Of a stretch of 64,000 nt of DNA, positions 11,066 through 23,420 are shown one piece after another; within the stretch, counting starts at the first letter, position 1; each line of letters opens with the position of its first letter. The DNA comes from Microglena sp. YARC (Eukaryota; Chlorophyta; Chlorophyceae; Chlamydomonadales; Chlamydomonadaceae): contig CM039462.1 in assembly GCA_022414725.1 (NCBI GenBank), forward strand, positions 54,434,933-54,498,932, read 5' to 3'. Below the pieces are notes generated by a model. It saw nothing but the letters and a program-made list of their open reading frames with translations, was not told the origin of the DNA and ran no database searches. The position numbers and the translations under genes were made by a program.

Positions 11066-11585
11066 ACCAAACCACACCACACCACACCACACCACATTCA
11101 CCACACCACACCACACCACATTCACCACACCACACCACACCACATTCACCACACCACACCACACCACATCACATTCACCACATCACATTCACCACACCAC
11201 ACCACACCAAACCACATTACAACCACATTACACCACACCACACCACACACCACACCACACCACACCAGGATACAAAACGACACAAAACGACATAAAACGA
11301 CATGACATGACACGAGACAACATACAACGACACAACACAAAACAAAACAACACACCAAAACAAACCACAACGCATCACAACGAACCACAACACAACACAA
11401 TGCACCATAACACAATACAACACAACACAACACACTACGACACGACACGATATGACTCAACACAACTCACCACAACTCACCACAACACAACACACCACAA
11501 CTCACCAAAACACACAAAACATACCACAACGCACCACAACACACCATAACACACCACAACACAACAAACCACACTGCACCGCATC
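11066..11585. repeat. ACCAC-type satellite, short copy
   Basis: Begins with near-perfect ACCAC/ACACC pentamers and degrades into CA-rich sequence containing a block with AAAACGACACAAAACGAC-like words near 11275-11310. The same kind of block recurs ten times in the large array at 24.0-27.9 kb. The left junction cuts the chromovirus integrase; the right junction passes into the next minisatellite with sequence that is conserved at 27.9 kb. Open frames here are repeat artefacts. Confidence 0.9.
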
Positions 11586-12483
11586 ATACCACACATAGTG
11601 GTGTTAATGGTATGGTGTAGCATAGCATGGTATGATTTGTACCTACATGCATAGTATGACATGGTCCAGCGTAGCATGGCATGTTATGGTTTATACCTAC
11701 ATGCATAGTAACTTGGTAGTATGGTGTGGAATAGCATGGTGTGGCATAGCATGTTATATTGGTATAGTATGTCATGGTCCAGCGTAGCATGGCATGTTAT
11801 GTTTTATACGAACATGCATGGTAACTTGGTAGTATGGTGTGGTATGCCATGGTGTAGCATAGTATGGTATGGTTTGTACCTACATGCATGGTATATTAGT
11901 ATGGTATGGCATGGTGCAACATAGCATGGCATGTTAGTAGTATATAGTATATACATACATGCATGGTACAATGGCATAATGGTGTTGTATGGCATATATG
12001 GCACAGCATATATAGCATGGTTTATAAACATATGCATGGTACAATGTAGAATGGTGTTGTCTGGCACGGTTTGTACCTGCATGCATGGTATGTTGGGATT
12101 GTACGGCATGGTGCAACATAACATGGCATGAGTTATACCAAGATGCATGATACAAAGGTATATTGGTGTGGTATGGCATGGTGTAGCTATACTATTGACC
12201 AATATACTATGCATGTAGGTACTCACCATAGCATGTTGCAGCATGGCATGGTAAGGTTTCTACCTACATGCATGGTAGCATAGTAGCATGGTTTGCTATG
12301 GCATGGTGCAGTAAAACATGGCATGGTATGGCGTATACCAACATGCATGATACAATGTCATAATGGAGTGGTATGACATAGTCTAGCATAGCGTGGTATG
12401 GTTTGTACCTACATGCATGGTATATTGGTATGGCATGGCATGGTGCAGAATAGCATGGCATGTTATGGTGTTTATATATTATA
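11586..12483. repeat. TACCTACATGCATGG minisatellite, copy A
   Basis: Tandem units averaging about 70 bases with the hallmark TACCTACATGCATGG alternating with TATACCAACATGCATGG, joined by GTAGCATAGCATGG-type words. Two unit types alternate, giving an approximate double-length period. The array ends in TATATATTATATATGT, a junction shared with the copy at 28.43 kb. Not coding. Confidence 0.9.
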
Positions 12484-14527
12484 TATGTTATATGTATGAT
12501 TTAGGCCTCTGATGACCCCCCCAGGTTCCACCTGTCTCTTTGTACATTAGTTTGTCTCTCTCCATATGTGCTGCTGATCCCTGCAAACTCTGCACCCAAA
12601 CATTCGGCTCGTAGTTGGAGTGCGCTTGACTAGAGATATCAGCTTTGCAGCGGTCATGATCCTTCTCAAAAGTTGTCAAATGTTGTGTAGCTTATTCTGC
12701 TACGAGTACCTACTTATTCCACTACTTTTGAAACTCCCAGCCTCCCTCCTCTCACTTTCTCGCATTCTGCATATCAACTATTTCTCGACTATTTGACCAA
12801 TGTCCTGCCCGTGACTTCTAATGTGTTCAAGGTTTAGTTGCTTAGTGGTTCGCATGCCAGCGGTTGACCATAATTCAGATGCCACGTGTCCAGGCTGTCG
12901 AGACTGTGTGTTCAATCCTACACACGCCGGTATCACGCCCAGCCGACTCTTCAACCTCATTGGCAAAACACGAATTAATTGCCATTAATGTGGGGAATGA
13001 AGCCACATCAAGCTTGTATGTGGCTGACCGAATAAATTCAACCATACCTCAAATTGGTTGCATTTCGTGCGCATCAACTGCTTGCAAATAAAGCCCATCT
13101 ACAAGACAGTCCAGCCACGTTTAATACCGGTACACCTTCCAATTTAACAACCCTATAAAATGTTAATTGTCGTTACTTCGTAGTAAACAAAGCTACATCC
13201 ATCGATTCAATTCAATTAAATCAAAATATATTGAATTCAAATGAATACAATTCAAATCAATTCAATGCATTCAATTCAAGTCAATAAAACACAATTTTGA
13301 TTATATCAAATTAATTAAAGATAGTTTAATTAATTAATTAATTCATACTATTTAATTGATCAATCAACTTAAAATGATTTCATTAATTGATTTAATCATG
13401 TAATTTATTAATTAATACATTTTATTCAATGAATTGAACAATTATAGAATAATAAAATTATGCAATTAAAATTTTCATTAAATTCAGATTTTTTACAATA
13501 TTTTCATTCGGGACGCGCCTCCAGGCGCCCTTTATTTGAAGAGGGATGAGTCCCATTAAAATGTCCGTTAGTTCGTCCGTGTGTCACAAACCAATTTTTC
13601 AGGTTTTATGTAAAACATCAAAAAGTAGAACATTCTATATTTTTTGATGAACTATAAGACTTATTTACACCGGACAAATTCTGACCAGAGCACACATGTG
13701 CATCGCAATTTACGAAAAGGAGCTCAGGTTGGGCCAAATAGCTAAAATTAACGGTTAGCAATTTGATTTCAGGGTGTTTTGAGCTAACATTTCAAATTTG
13801 AACCACTTTAACATGTGCGCATACATAGGTTTGGGAGCAGAATTGTCGTCAAAAATTGGAGGCGAAACATGTAAGCATCACAATGGACGAAACAATCCCC
13901 TAGGGCACTTGAGCTATAATTAGCCCACGGACCCCACCTCAGGGCCGTGCGTGGGGCAGGGGCGGTGGGCCACGGGGCGGGGGCGGGGGCGGGGGCAGGG
14001 GCAAGCCACGCCACCTGCCGCTGGCCAAAAACCCGTTCAGGAGGACGGGACATACCGTTTACGTCTGGGCTGGGCCGAAACATGCAATACCTTGTACACA
14101 TTCCGTAAAATCAACCAGACACCTGATTGGCCTCATTTTTCTTGCATCAAATTCTTAAAAAAAAGGCAAACTACATACATGCATTTTATTACAATAATGA
14201 AACGTTCAATACTGCTTAAAAATCAACAACCCTTCAAAAACTCTCTTTTTCGTCACCTTATACTTAACAATGCTAAATCATCAATCGATTCATTGGAATT
14301 CAATTAATTTAAAGCCTCCAGGCGCCCTTTAAATTTAATCCGATTTGAATTGATACAATTTAAAGCAATTACATGCATTCTAATCACATTAATTAAAAAT
14401 TAAATGAAAAGGAATAAATCGAATTTAAAATAACACAACATTAAATACAATTAAATTAATTTAATTCAAATACATTGAATTAAGGATCCGAATCATTTCA
14501 TTCGGGACGCGCCACCAGGCGCCCTTA
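12484..14527. repeat. 2-kb repeat block, copy A
   Basis: Closely matches 28440-30040 (copy B) and 32964-35010 (copy C). Order: a non-repetitive 5' part (to ~13130), a very AT-rich TTAATTAA part (~13200-13500), then a part of about 1.02 kb bounded by two direct copies of CATTCGGGACGCGCC. Relative to B and C it lacks about 80 bases at 12969. A G-rich tract (GGGGCGGGGGC) near 13970-14010 varies in length between copies. No conserved coding frame is shared by all copies, so it looks like a non-autonomous element or a segmental duplication. Confidence 0.85.
13505..14526. repeat. 1.02-kb sub-unit with terminal direct repeats
   Basis: CATTCGGGACGCGCC followed by a TCCAGGCGCCCTT-type half appears at 13505-13533 and, in the same direction, at 14499-14526 (with ACCAGG). 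A half motif, CCTCCAGGCGCCCTTT, lies near 14303-14320. The motif itself can fold as an imperfect GC hairpin (GGCGCC-type arms). The same arrangement stands in copy C at 33968 and 34982. Direct repeats at both ends could be terminal repeats of a very small element or recombination or protein-binding sites. Confidence 0.7.
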
Positions 14528-14529
14528 AT

Positions 14530-15657
14530 TATTATTACCAATTATTAGGGTGCCGGTATTGGAGCAGCAGGAAGCGGAGATTAGAAATACAAATACATAA
14601 ATATCAAAGAAGCTGCGATGTGCATCTTCTTTGGGGGGGAAGAGTAATGCATACACGGAAGACAATTATTGTGTCAAATAACAAATACTTATTACTAACA
14701 GAAGAAGACAACAAGAGGACAAAAGGAGCCATACAAGACCTGACAGCCGAAATGGTTAATTAAGTTGCCGGAAGTGGCAGAAGGGATATAAAACCGGGTG
14801 AAGGAACCAGCGCAACTAAAGTAGTTGTGATATTCTGTCACCAAGGAGACAACGAGATTACATTTTGGAGAACCGCCTACCATTAAAGATTGCAGATGCA
14901 ATACGCTAACCACTTAAAGATGCGAGATGATACAAAGATACAAATTGAGATGAATGTTGCCCATGAACAAGACCGGTAGAAATATCCGGCGAATATAATG
15001 AGACAGGCCACACAAATACAAAGAAAAATGATTAAGGCTGAACAAATCTTGTAAAACATGGATGAATTCCGCAGTTCCAATTGCAGCAATTAATAAGAAC
15101 CGGAGAAACCAGAAGATTACCGGAGAAGAAAGCAATACCGAGGATATAGCACATTGGGGAGAAGCCTAAACGATATATGCTTAGGATCAAACCGGTAATG
15201 TTACGGAGAAGCCACGACAGACCAATGAAGTATTACAAAATTACAAGTAATTAAACGGAGAATACAGAATATGACGAAATGACAAAAGGAAACCGGGCAT
15301 GGATGACAACAAACGAGAATATGAAAACCACAAAAAAGTAATCGCCGGATTTCCAATAAATACAGACGGGAGGAAAATGAACTGATGAAAGATGCGGATG
15401 TAACAGCGTATGAGGAGAGGAGAAACTACTATCACGAACTAGGTCCAAAAAACCGTGCTGGAATAATTCGAAGCCAGCCGAGCCAAACTGAGCCGGAAAA
15501 GTGTTACACCGGAGTTATTCGACTTGAGGAGTACAAAAGCGGAGCGCATCACGAAGGAATATTAAAAGCCTCATGCAAGTCCTTAAGCAATGGGTAAACC
15601 AACGAAGAAAGAAATATACTGGCGGCACAAAATTAAAAGCTAAGGGCAGTTCTGCAG
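14530..15657. other. A-rich region with recurring ACCGGA words, no gene
   Basis: Purine-rich sequence in which ACCGGAGA or a variant recurs irregularly, for example near 15100 and 15119. Short open frames occur on both strands without recognisable motifs. The same texture resumes at 17110-17674, so this looks like one region split by the element at 15658-17101. Confidence 0.5.
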
Positions 15658-17101
15658 CGGGTACTACAATTCTGTCATTTTGGTCTGCCCGTTTCGCGCA
15701 CTTGCCATTATTTTACTGCCTTAAAAGCGCAGTTGCCTTCAAAAAAGTGCGCGTTTTCAAAAAAGAGACTCACCTCTTTAAACTGCGCGTTTCGCGCACC
15801 CAAGTTTTTTCAATTAGTGCGCTATTGGTCAATTTTTGGAAAATTAGTATCATCTGGTGGCTGCATCTGCTGCCTGACTGGTACATCATCGTCACCTCCA
15901 AAGCCGACAAGAGGACAAAATCAGGCTTGATCATACCCCTAAATCGACACAAACGACGTGGCGAGGGGGGGTTCTGGTTGGAGGAGGCTGGAGCACTAGG
16001 CGCATGGGGAGAGTTGGCAGCAGTCCAGCAGCTTTAGGCCCCTTCCGCTTGGGGGACACCTCAGGGAAAGACACCACTGCACGATAATGGGATGAAATTT
16101 AGAAGTCAGCAGAGTAAAGGGGGAAAGCAATGTGATTCTGGCTGTCTCCAGAAGCGAAGTAACCTTCATTTTAATAACGAGTCGATGCGATAAATCGAGG
16201 GCAACGAGCGACACATTCTTCAATGAGCTCAGCGTCAGACAAATTTCAGCAGAGCACTAAGGCAGTCAAAACTTGCCTCTGCTTCCAGATTGATGCATTA
16301 AGCAAGCTTAGTCCTTCTGTCATGGTTGCCGGACATCTCGAGAAGCAGGACTCTAGGGGCAGTGGCGACGAGGAGTCTTCGCGAGGGCAGGAGCTAGGGC
16401 AGGAGAGCAGGGTCGACACTCCAACTCTTGACTGCACAAAGTGGGGAATGACATTGGTAAGAAAACTCGAAGTCAGCCAGAAATAGTTCAAATCAAAAAG
16501 CAACTCGCAATTCAAACAGAGTCAACTCGCAAGTCAGCAATTTTAGCTAATCGTACTGGTCTAATCACAACATCAAACTTACTTTGTTTTCCACCAAGCT
16601 TGCTGCAGCGACAGAAGTGGTGAACCTGGCGACAGCAGAGCGACGAGGAGGCTAGGGCACGAGCTAGGGGTAGAGAGGAGGACAGAGGCGAACCGGCGAT
16701 GACAGAGATGCGGAATAAAAAAATGTGAGAATGCATGCATGGAGATTCCGAATTGACTTGACTGAGGCGTTGGGAGGTTGCAGTTCTGTTACTAATTTTA
16801 AATCCACGGTGCAGGTTTGCAGTTACTTTCAGCCACCAGTGGCAGTCATTATTACTCTGTGACATAGCCTAAATTTGAAGTCACTCACTCACTGAGTTGA
16901 GTATTACTCTATCTGATCTGGGGCAGAAGAAAGCACACAAAGCGCATAATCGCACAGTAAAATAATAATTAGGAGAGCGCACAGGTAGTCAAAAAACTGC
17001 CGGACGGCAGTAGGGTGTTTACAAAACTGAACCGTTTAGCGCAGTCGGCTCCAAAAACCTGCCCGTTTTTGCGCAGTCGCGCGCAGCGATGTAGTACCCT
17101 G
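15658..17101. mobile_element. probable non-autonomous hAT-like DNA transposon
   Basis: The left end reads CGGGTACTACA (15658-15668), the right end TGTAGTACCCTG (17090-17101); these are inverted repeats apart from one or two end bases. The flanks are TTCTGCAG (15650-15657) and GTCTGCAG (17102-17109), an 8-base duplication with one mismatch, the size typical of hAT elements. Both ends hold clustered GCGCA and TGCGC words, like subterminal transposase sites. The interior (1.44 kb) shows no transposase frame that I recognise. Outside, the same A-rich ACCGGA sequence lies on both sides. The exact terminus is uncertain by about three bases, because CTGCAG is itself palindromic. Confidence 0.6.
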
Positions 17102-17109
17102 GTCTGCAG

Positions 17110-17674
17110 TCAAAGAAGACTAATTAAGATTACGGATACAAGTACCGGTGAAGAAAAAAAGGAGACGCAGAGGAAAGAGCATAAGACATATACAGCAGGG
17201 AGCGATAAGTCAAAGGGAGTACCGGAGGAGAGACAGAAAGAGGAGATGTCCCGGACAATGTTGAATAGAGTTACCGGAGAAAGTAACAAGGTTGACGTGC
17301 AGGGGTCCATGGGCCTAAACTCGAGTTTTTGAAATCCTGGAAATCAATCTACGGAGTAAAAAACACATGAAAATAATCAAACGACCGGAGAGCAACAATG
17401 ACCGGAGAAACAAGCTAAAGTTACATAAATACGCAGGAACAAGCCAAGTTGTATAAGTGAAAACTACAAACATCAAAACTAAATTAATAAAGTGAAGAAT
17501 GCCCGAGAATAAGTCGAATATAATTCACAAATACCGGAAGTATTATGACTTCAGGAAAATCGGAACCAACAAGTTGTTACATGAAAAATTTACAGACATC
17601 TTTGTACCTAAGTGAATATACTGAGAAGCCCGATAATAATGAAGCATATGGAATTCGAATGCAATTCAGAAATA
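17110..17674. other. A-rich ACCGGA region continued, no gene
   Basis: Same composition and words as 14530-15657 (for example TACCGGAGG near 17220 and GACCGGAGAG near 17383). It runs into the assembly gap. No gene seen. Confidence 0.5.
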
Positions 17675-18674
17675 NNNNNNNNNNNNNNNNNNNNNNNNNN
17701 NNNNNNNNNNNNNNNNNNNNNNNNNNNNNNNNNNNNNNNNNNNNNNNNNNNNNNNNNNNNNNNNNNNNNNNNNNNNNNNNNNNNNNNNNNNNNNNNNNNN
17801 NNNNNNNNNNNNNNNNNNNNNNNNNNNNNNNNNNNNNNNNNNNNNNNNNNNNNNNNNNNNNNNNNNNNNNNNNNNNNNNNNNNNNNNNNNNNNNNNNNNN
17901 NNNNNNNNNNNNNNNNNNNNNNNNNNNNNNNNNNNNNNNNNNNNNNNNNNNNNNNNNNNNNNNNNNNNNNNNNNNNNNNNNNNNNNNNNNNNNNNNNNNN
18001 NNNNNNNNNNNNNNNNNNNNNNNNNNNNNNNNNNNNNNNNNNNNNNNNNNNNNNNNNNNNNNNNNNNNNNNNNNNNNNNNNNNNNNNNNNNNNNNNNNNN
18101 NNNNNNNNNNNNNNNNNNNNNNNNNNNNNNNNNNNNNNNNNNNNNNNNNNNNNNNNNNNNNNNNNNNNNNNNNNNNNNNNNNNNNNNNNNNNNNNNNNNN
18201 NNNNNNNNNNNNNNNNNNNNNNNNNNNNNNNNNNNNNNNNNNNNNNNNNNNNNNNNNNNNNNNNNNNNNNNNNNNNNNNNNNNNNNNNNNNNNNNNNNNN
18301 NNNNNNNNNNNNNNNNNNNNNNNNNNNNNNNNNNNNNNNNNNNNNNNNNNNNNNNNNNNNNNNNNNNNNNNNNNNNNNNNNNNNNNNNNNNNNNNNNNNN
18401 NNNNNNNNNNNNNNNNNNNNNNNNNNNNNNNNNNNNNNNNNNNNNNNNNNNNNNNNNNNNNNNNNNNNNNNNNNNNNNNNNNNNNNNNNNNNNNNNNNNN
18501 NNNNNNNNNNNNNNNNNNNNNNNNNNNNNNNNNNNNNNNNNNNNNNNNNNNNNNNNNNNNNNNNNNNNNNNNNNNNNNNNNNNNNNNNNNNNNNNNNNNN
18601 NNNNNNNNNNNNNNNNNNNNNNNNNNNNNNNNNNNNNNNNNNNNNNNNNNNNNNNNNNNNNNNNNNNNNNNNNN
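17675..18674. other. assembly gap, 1000 N
   Basis: Exactly 1000 undetermined bases, probably a gap of nominal size. Reading frames drawn across it have no support. The sequence on the right is copia pol and that on the left is A-rich non-coding DNA, so an element boundary lies inside the gap or the true distance differs. Confidence 0.98.
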
Positions 18675-20295
18675 AAAGGAGAGAGATCTGATACTGCTGG
18701 ATATCCCGGCTGCTCTGTACAAGTACACTGCTTGTTACGTTGGGAGCATACATTTCCCTTCCACTGAACTAACCTTCAAAGCGGCCATTGCTTCCCTCCA
18801 ACCCTGACAGGGAATTCAATGGCTCCTTGCTATGAAGGATGAGATGGCGGTCCCTACATGCCATGGCACTTTGGCACTCCACTCCAAAGCCTCCTAAACA
18901 GAGGATCCTGTCTGGCAGGTGGTTATTTGTGAAGAGGTTGGGGTTGATGGTTCTATCTGCTTCAGAGCGTTTTTGTGGTCCGTGGTTTTCTACAGCGTCT
19001 GGGTGGAATTTTCATGATGTATATGCCCCGTTTCTTCTAAAGCAGGTCTGAGGGTGCTCTGGCTGCCATCACTCAATAGGAAGATTGTTTGTTTCGGCAG
19101 CTGGACATAAGACTGATTATCTGAATGCTCCCTTGAACCTGGTCTGGACTGTATGCCACACTGAGGGCTTTTAAGGGTACTTGGTCCTAACGGTGTCCCT
19201 TTGTGTGGCAAGCTGATCAAGTCCCTTTATGGTTTGATAACAGGCGCCAGGGCCTTGGAGTATGGATTGTCAAGCGGGTTTTTGGTTGCAAACATGGTTT
19301 TATTATGTGCAAGGCGGAACCTGCTTGTTTTAGGAGGATTCTAATGGTGGGTGGAGCTACTGTCTAACCTATGTGATGATTTTAATCTGTGCTTTTAGTG
19401 AGCTGGATAGGTATGTTTGAATAGTAGGGTGGGAAGCTGGCTGGGAGGTCAGAGATGTGTGCCCGGTTAGTTTCCTCTCCTTGGGCATGGCTTGTACACT
19501 TGACTCTGTACGGCAGTGTGTTCAGATCAAACCTCTCCCAGCACTCCTACATTGTTGATCTGGTGGATGCAGTTTGGTCCTGACTGCTGCTGCAAGCCCA
19601 GGTTTGGTGCCCCATGGACAAGTCCACGTCATGACCCACCTGGAGAACCCCTGTCTTAATGCCAGTACCTCTCTCTTGTTGGTGCCTTTGCTATACCTGG
19701 CTATTGCACCAGGCTGATAATTGGCCTTTGCTCGCGTGAGCGCTTACCTGTCCAGGTTTTTCTGCTCACACCTACCGTCCCCTGTGGGGGGCAGCCAAAG
19801 CGTTTGCCTTTTTGTATTTGAAGGTCACACAATTCCCACCTGGGACTCACTTACACACACAGCCCTGATTTCTCTTTTACTGTTTTAGTGATCCAATCTT
19901 TTGGCTGATGATGGGTTGACAGGAGATCTCAGACTGGCTTTTGCTGTCCTGGCTGGAGGGTGCGCATAGTGAACTGGATTAGCAAGAGGCAGCCTACAGT
20001 TGCCATTGTAGCTCTTGTGAAGGCTGAGTATCAGGCCCTGTCTCAGGCTGCCAGGAGGTGCAATGGTTGAAGAAGTTGAGGGGTGGATCTGGGTCTGCCT
20101 TTGATGATTTTAGTTACAATTCAGGTGACAAAATAGGGTCTCTGAATGGGCCAATGAAATGGCAAGCTCCTCCCTACGCAGAAAGCACATTGATGTTTAT
20201 TCATCACTACATAAGGAGCTGGTGGAGGAACAGGTTCACTAGATGTTCCTTGTTAAACCAAGGAAATGTGCTGACCCTTCACCAAGGCCCCTTGA
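18675..20295 (+). pseudogene. heavily decayed Ty1/copia pol (RT to RNase H)
   Basis: Fragments in changing plus-strand frames match copia pol in order. Near 18835 AMKDEM precedes a CHGT segment; near 19010 WNFHDVYAPFLLK corresponds to the conserved F-x-x-V-Y-A-P region of the reverse transcriptase; near 19115 TDYLNAPL matches the D-V-x-x-A-Y-L-N-A stretch. Near 19975 NWISKRQPTVAIVALVKAEY matches the RNase H strand S-K-K-Q-x-T-V-A ... T-E-A-E-Y, and near 20190 HIDVYSSLHKELVEEQ matches the H-I-D-x-R-x-H block. The order fits a plus-strand element whose 5' part is in or beyond the gap. There are many stops and indels. It is more diverged than the copia element at 51-57 kb, and no LTR is identified. 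Confidence 0.75.
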
Positions 20296-21156
20296 TCCTG
20301 ATGTGTTCTGGAGGTTTATGCAGGATGCTTGGGATGACCGCTTTCTTCTTTAGGTTTTTTTTTTTTTTTTTTTGGTTACATCGGTTCTTTGGTTATCATT
20401 GGTTATGGCCATTTAGGTTTCTTAATTCCCGGATCGGGGTTTTTCTTTATCCGTTGTTACCCTCTTTGATATTTCCGGTTTTTTCAATCATTTTCTAACT
20501 TGGCAAATTTTTGGGTTTGCCGTGTTTCAATTCCTTCCTATAAACCTTTGGGTTTCCCATTTGAAAGTTCTCTCGATTTTTTCGGAGTTCTTTTGATTTT
20601 TTTTTTCAATCTGTAACATAATAGTTCTAATGTCACCAGTGGCCATAGGTGGAGAAGTAGTATTGCTATGTCACGCCTGTTGTATAGGTGGAGTGGTCAC
20701 ATGAATTGGCGGTGCTCTCACGGAGTTTTAAATGATTGGTGACTACTTATGGTACTTCCCTTTAGGAACTATCGGTCTGACAGTACTATGCAGCTTCACT
20801 TGGTTGGACTTGCGTCATTCGTTCTTCTGACACGCGCTGTCTAACCCTGTTTACCCTGAATCAGTTCCAGCTAAACGGCCCCCCCTTTCCTCCGCTGGTT
20901 GTCCTTTACTGGTTCCACTGTCTTTTGTTAATATTATTTCGTCTCCGCATTTATAGATTGGGTGCTGCACCACTTAAGTCCACTCTCGAGTGTTTATCCA
21001 GCTGATAGGGTGGGGTTGGGATTGCCATGAGGGGTGGGGGTCCCCATCAGCGGGTGGAGATGGGGGTGAGGCTGCATGAAGGAGTAATGGCAGCCATCAT
21101 GGGTTGGGGGGGGGGCATGCCATTAGGGGTGGGTGGGTAGTAGCGGTTGGTGGTGG
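20296..21156. other. no gene; T-rich and mixed sequence
   Basis: Contains a T run at about 20355-20373 and T-rich sequence to 20610, then ordinary-looking DNA with a few near repeats (ATAGGTGGAG at about 20646 and 20685). The T-rich part may be the untranslated tail of the copia remnant, but no LTR is seen. Confidence 0.4.
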
Positions 21157-21289
<133 letters not shown>

Positions 21290-21775
21290 TGATGCGTGCA
21301 GACTTATATGTAGAGCTGCCCAGCACTTGATGTCTGTACAATGCAGGCGAACCCTAATTATATGATATCGTTAACTCTAGGCAGCTGATAGGTCTATGGG
21401 CTGCCATAAGTAAAGCTGTCTAGCTGAATTATTTGATGGGCTCAGATTGCGGGCACCTGCCTAGATAGTCTGGTGATCTGCAGGGTTCAAGTGCTGTGTT
21501 TAGAATGCAAGGTTGGCAGGCAATGTGTAGAGCGGCTCCAGCACTTACTAACTGCAATCCGCAAGCGCCAACCTTATTAGATTATATGCATAGCTGCTAG
21601 GCAGCTGCTAGTCTAGTGGTCGGCCTATATTGTTAAGTAGTTTTAGCTGAAATTAGTTTATGTGCTCAGATTGCAGGCACTTGCCTAGTTATTTATTTGC
21701 AGGGATTACAAGTATTTGTTTAGAATTGCACACACGTGGCAGATGATATGTAGAGCCAATGATATTCTTGGTGCT
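21290..21775. repeat. diverged tandem duplication of ~235 bases
   Basis: Words from the first half (TATGTAGAGCTGCCCAGCAC, the GGCAGCTGATAGGTCTA region, CTCAGATTGCGGGCACCTGC) reappear in order in the second half (TGTGTAGAGCGGCTCCAGCA, the GGCAGCTGCTAGTCTA region, CTCAGATTGCAGGCACTTGC). Non-coding. Confidence 0.65.
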
Positions 21776-21924
21776 ATGCCAGAATAAATAGTACGACTAC
21801 TTGAGTCACACTTGAATCTGGTTTTTTGAATTGAAAAATAAAAAAAAAGGTAACATGACCTTGAACTTGGTTATATGGCTATAAGCCAGCAATTGCTGGC
21901 TGGAGCTATGTACCGGTCTGTACC

Positions 21925-22675
21925 CGAATGAAATAAAATCTCCAGATTTTACCCGAATGAAAAAATTTGCAAATTTTACCCGAATGAAAAAAATTACAAA
22001 TTTTTTTGATTGAGGATTAGCCTGTCAAACTGTTTGTGTGTTTGTGTGTTTGTCCGTGTGTCACAACGTACTTTTCAGGTTTCACTTGAAATCACAAAAA
22101 AAACAAAAACATTATATAAGATATCCCAATTATAAGACTTATTTGATACCGGAGATTTTCTCAAGGGACCACTTATGAGCGTGCGCAACTCAAGAAAAGG
22201 AGCTAAGGTTTGTGCTTTTTGGCCAAAAGCGACAATTATTGGGTAACATTTTGGTCATCATTTCAAAATTCGTACCATCCGATCATGTGCGCATACATAG
22301 GTTTGGGAATGGAATTGTCGTCAAAAAATCTGACGAAACATGCAAGCATCACAGAATGAACGAAACATTCCCTAGGGCACTGAGCCTATTATTAAGCACG
22401 GACTTCACCCACAACTCAAGCCGCAGTGGAGGACGTTTGCGTGGGTGGGACGGGTGCGTGGGGTGGGCCTACGGATATGCACTGTGGTTGTATTCTAAAT
22501 CACGTAATGTTCATGTTTCCAGCCTCGCGAGCTTGCACAATGATGAACGGATTACATGGGCAAACGGTAACATAGTCCAGATCACACACTTGCGGAGCTT
22601 GGAAATTAAGCACCAGCGACTTTCGAGTTGCAAAACTATGGAGGTACCATCATTCGCATGGGCCAAGCCGCCCCC
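21925..22675. repeat. second-family repeat block, copy 1
   Basis: Three ACCCGAATGAAA words near 21925, 21953 and 21980 precede a block that starts TTTTGATTGAGGATTAGCC and matches copy B at 29605-30230. That match extends farther right than the match to copies A and C: TAATGTTCATGTTTCCAGCC is found at 22505 and at 30096. The ACCCGAATGAAA word is the reverse complement of the TTTCATTCGGG seen at the border in the other copies. Small open frames are not conserved. Confidence 0.7.
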
Positions 22676-23004
22676 AATTTGTATTGCCGAGGCGAAATGG
22701 ACCACGCACCGCGCCATACGTTACCCCTCCTGGCAGGCGGCCTAGGATCGCCAGGGGACCCGTTCTTCGCTCGTTTTTCCTTCTCGGCCCATTTTCTCCG
22801 CAGGCTTATTCAGTTGAAGTTTCTCAATTATTAGCTTTCGACACGCGCCTAGGACTTGTCTTTGAACCAATTCTTCGTAATTCTTGATGCCCCCCTCAGT
22901 TCAACTCTGATAGTCGCCCATCGCAGCTCATTAAGCGCGCGCGGTTACCTGCTTTCGCATGCAGCTGAGACAACATGGGAAGGATCAATGCATACCACCC
23001 TGTG
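22676..23004. other. no gene recognised
   Basis: GC-rich to mixed sequence with short overlapping frames on the plus strand (22628-22887) that have no recognised motif. It separates the second-family repeat from the following minisatellite. Confidence 0.4.
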
Positions 23005-23270
23005 CTCTACCCTGCATGGTAAATTTGGTATGGTACTGCATGGTGCAGGAATAGCATGACATTGGGAATGGTTTTATACCTACATGCATGGTAACAATGG
23101 TAGATTAGTATGGTATGGCTGGTGCAAGCATAGCACTGCATGTTATGGTTTATACCAACATGCATAGTACAATGGTATACTAGTGGGGCATGGCATCGGT
23201 GTAGCATAGCATTGTATGACTTGTACCTACATGCATGGTATATTGGTTATAGTATGGAGTGATGGTTGTT
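23005..23270. repeat. TACCTACATGCATGG minisatellite, short copy
   Basis: Three to four units of the family also found at 11.6, 27.9 and 31.1 kb, here with extra single-base insertions. TACCTACATGCATGG is at about 23078 and 23225. Confidence 0.85.
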
Positions 23271-23420
23271 GAAAAAAAATGATTCTAATTGTAGGAGTGA
23301 TGATGATGGTCCCATGGTAAGATTGTTAGTACTGAAGGTGTTAATGAGAAGATGATTGGCGATCGTGTTATGCTGGTGTTGTAGTGCGTGATATTTATTC
23401 GTTGCTTTAGTAGTGTTTTG
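23271..23420. other. short spacer
   Basis: An A run near 23265-23272 and unremarkable sequence between two minisatellites. Confidence 0.4.

Noticed and set aside
11066..11585. Telomere-like C/A-rich repeat
   Set aside because: Although similar in style to yeast telomeric repeats, the array is internal, built of ACCAC pentamers with inserted blocks, and no chromosome end is implied.
17545..18807. Open frames spanning the N gap
   Set aside because: The sequence is undetermined; no reading frame can be supported.
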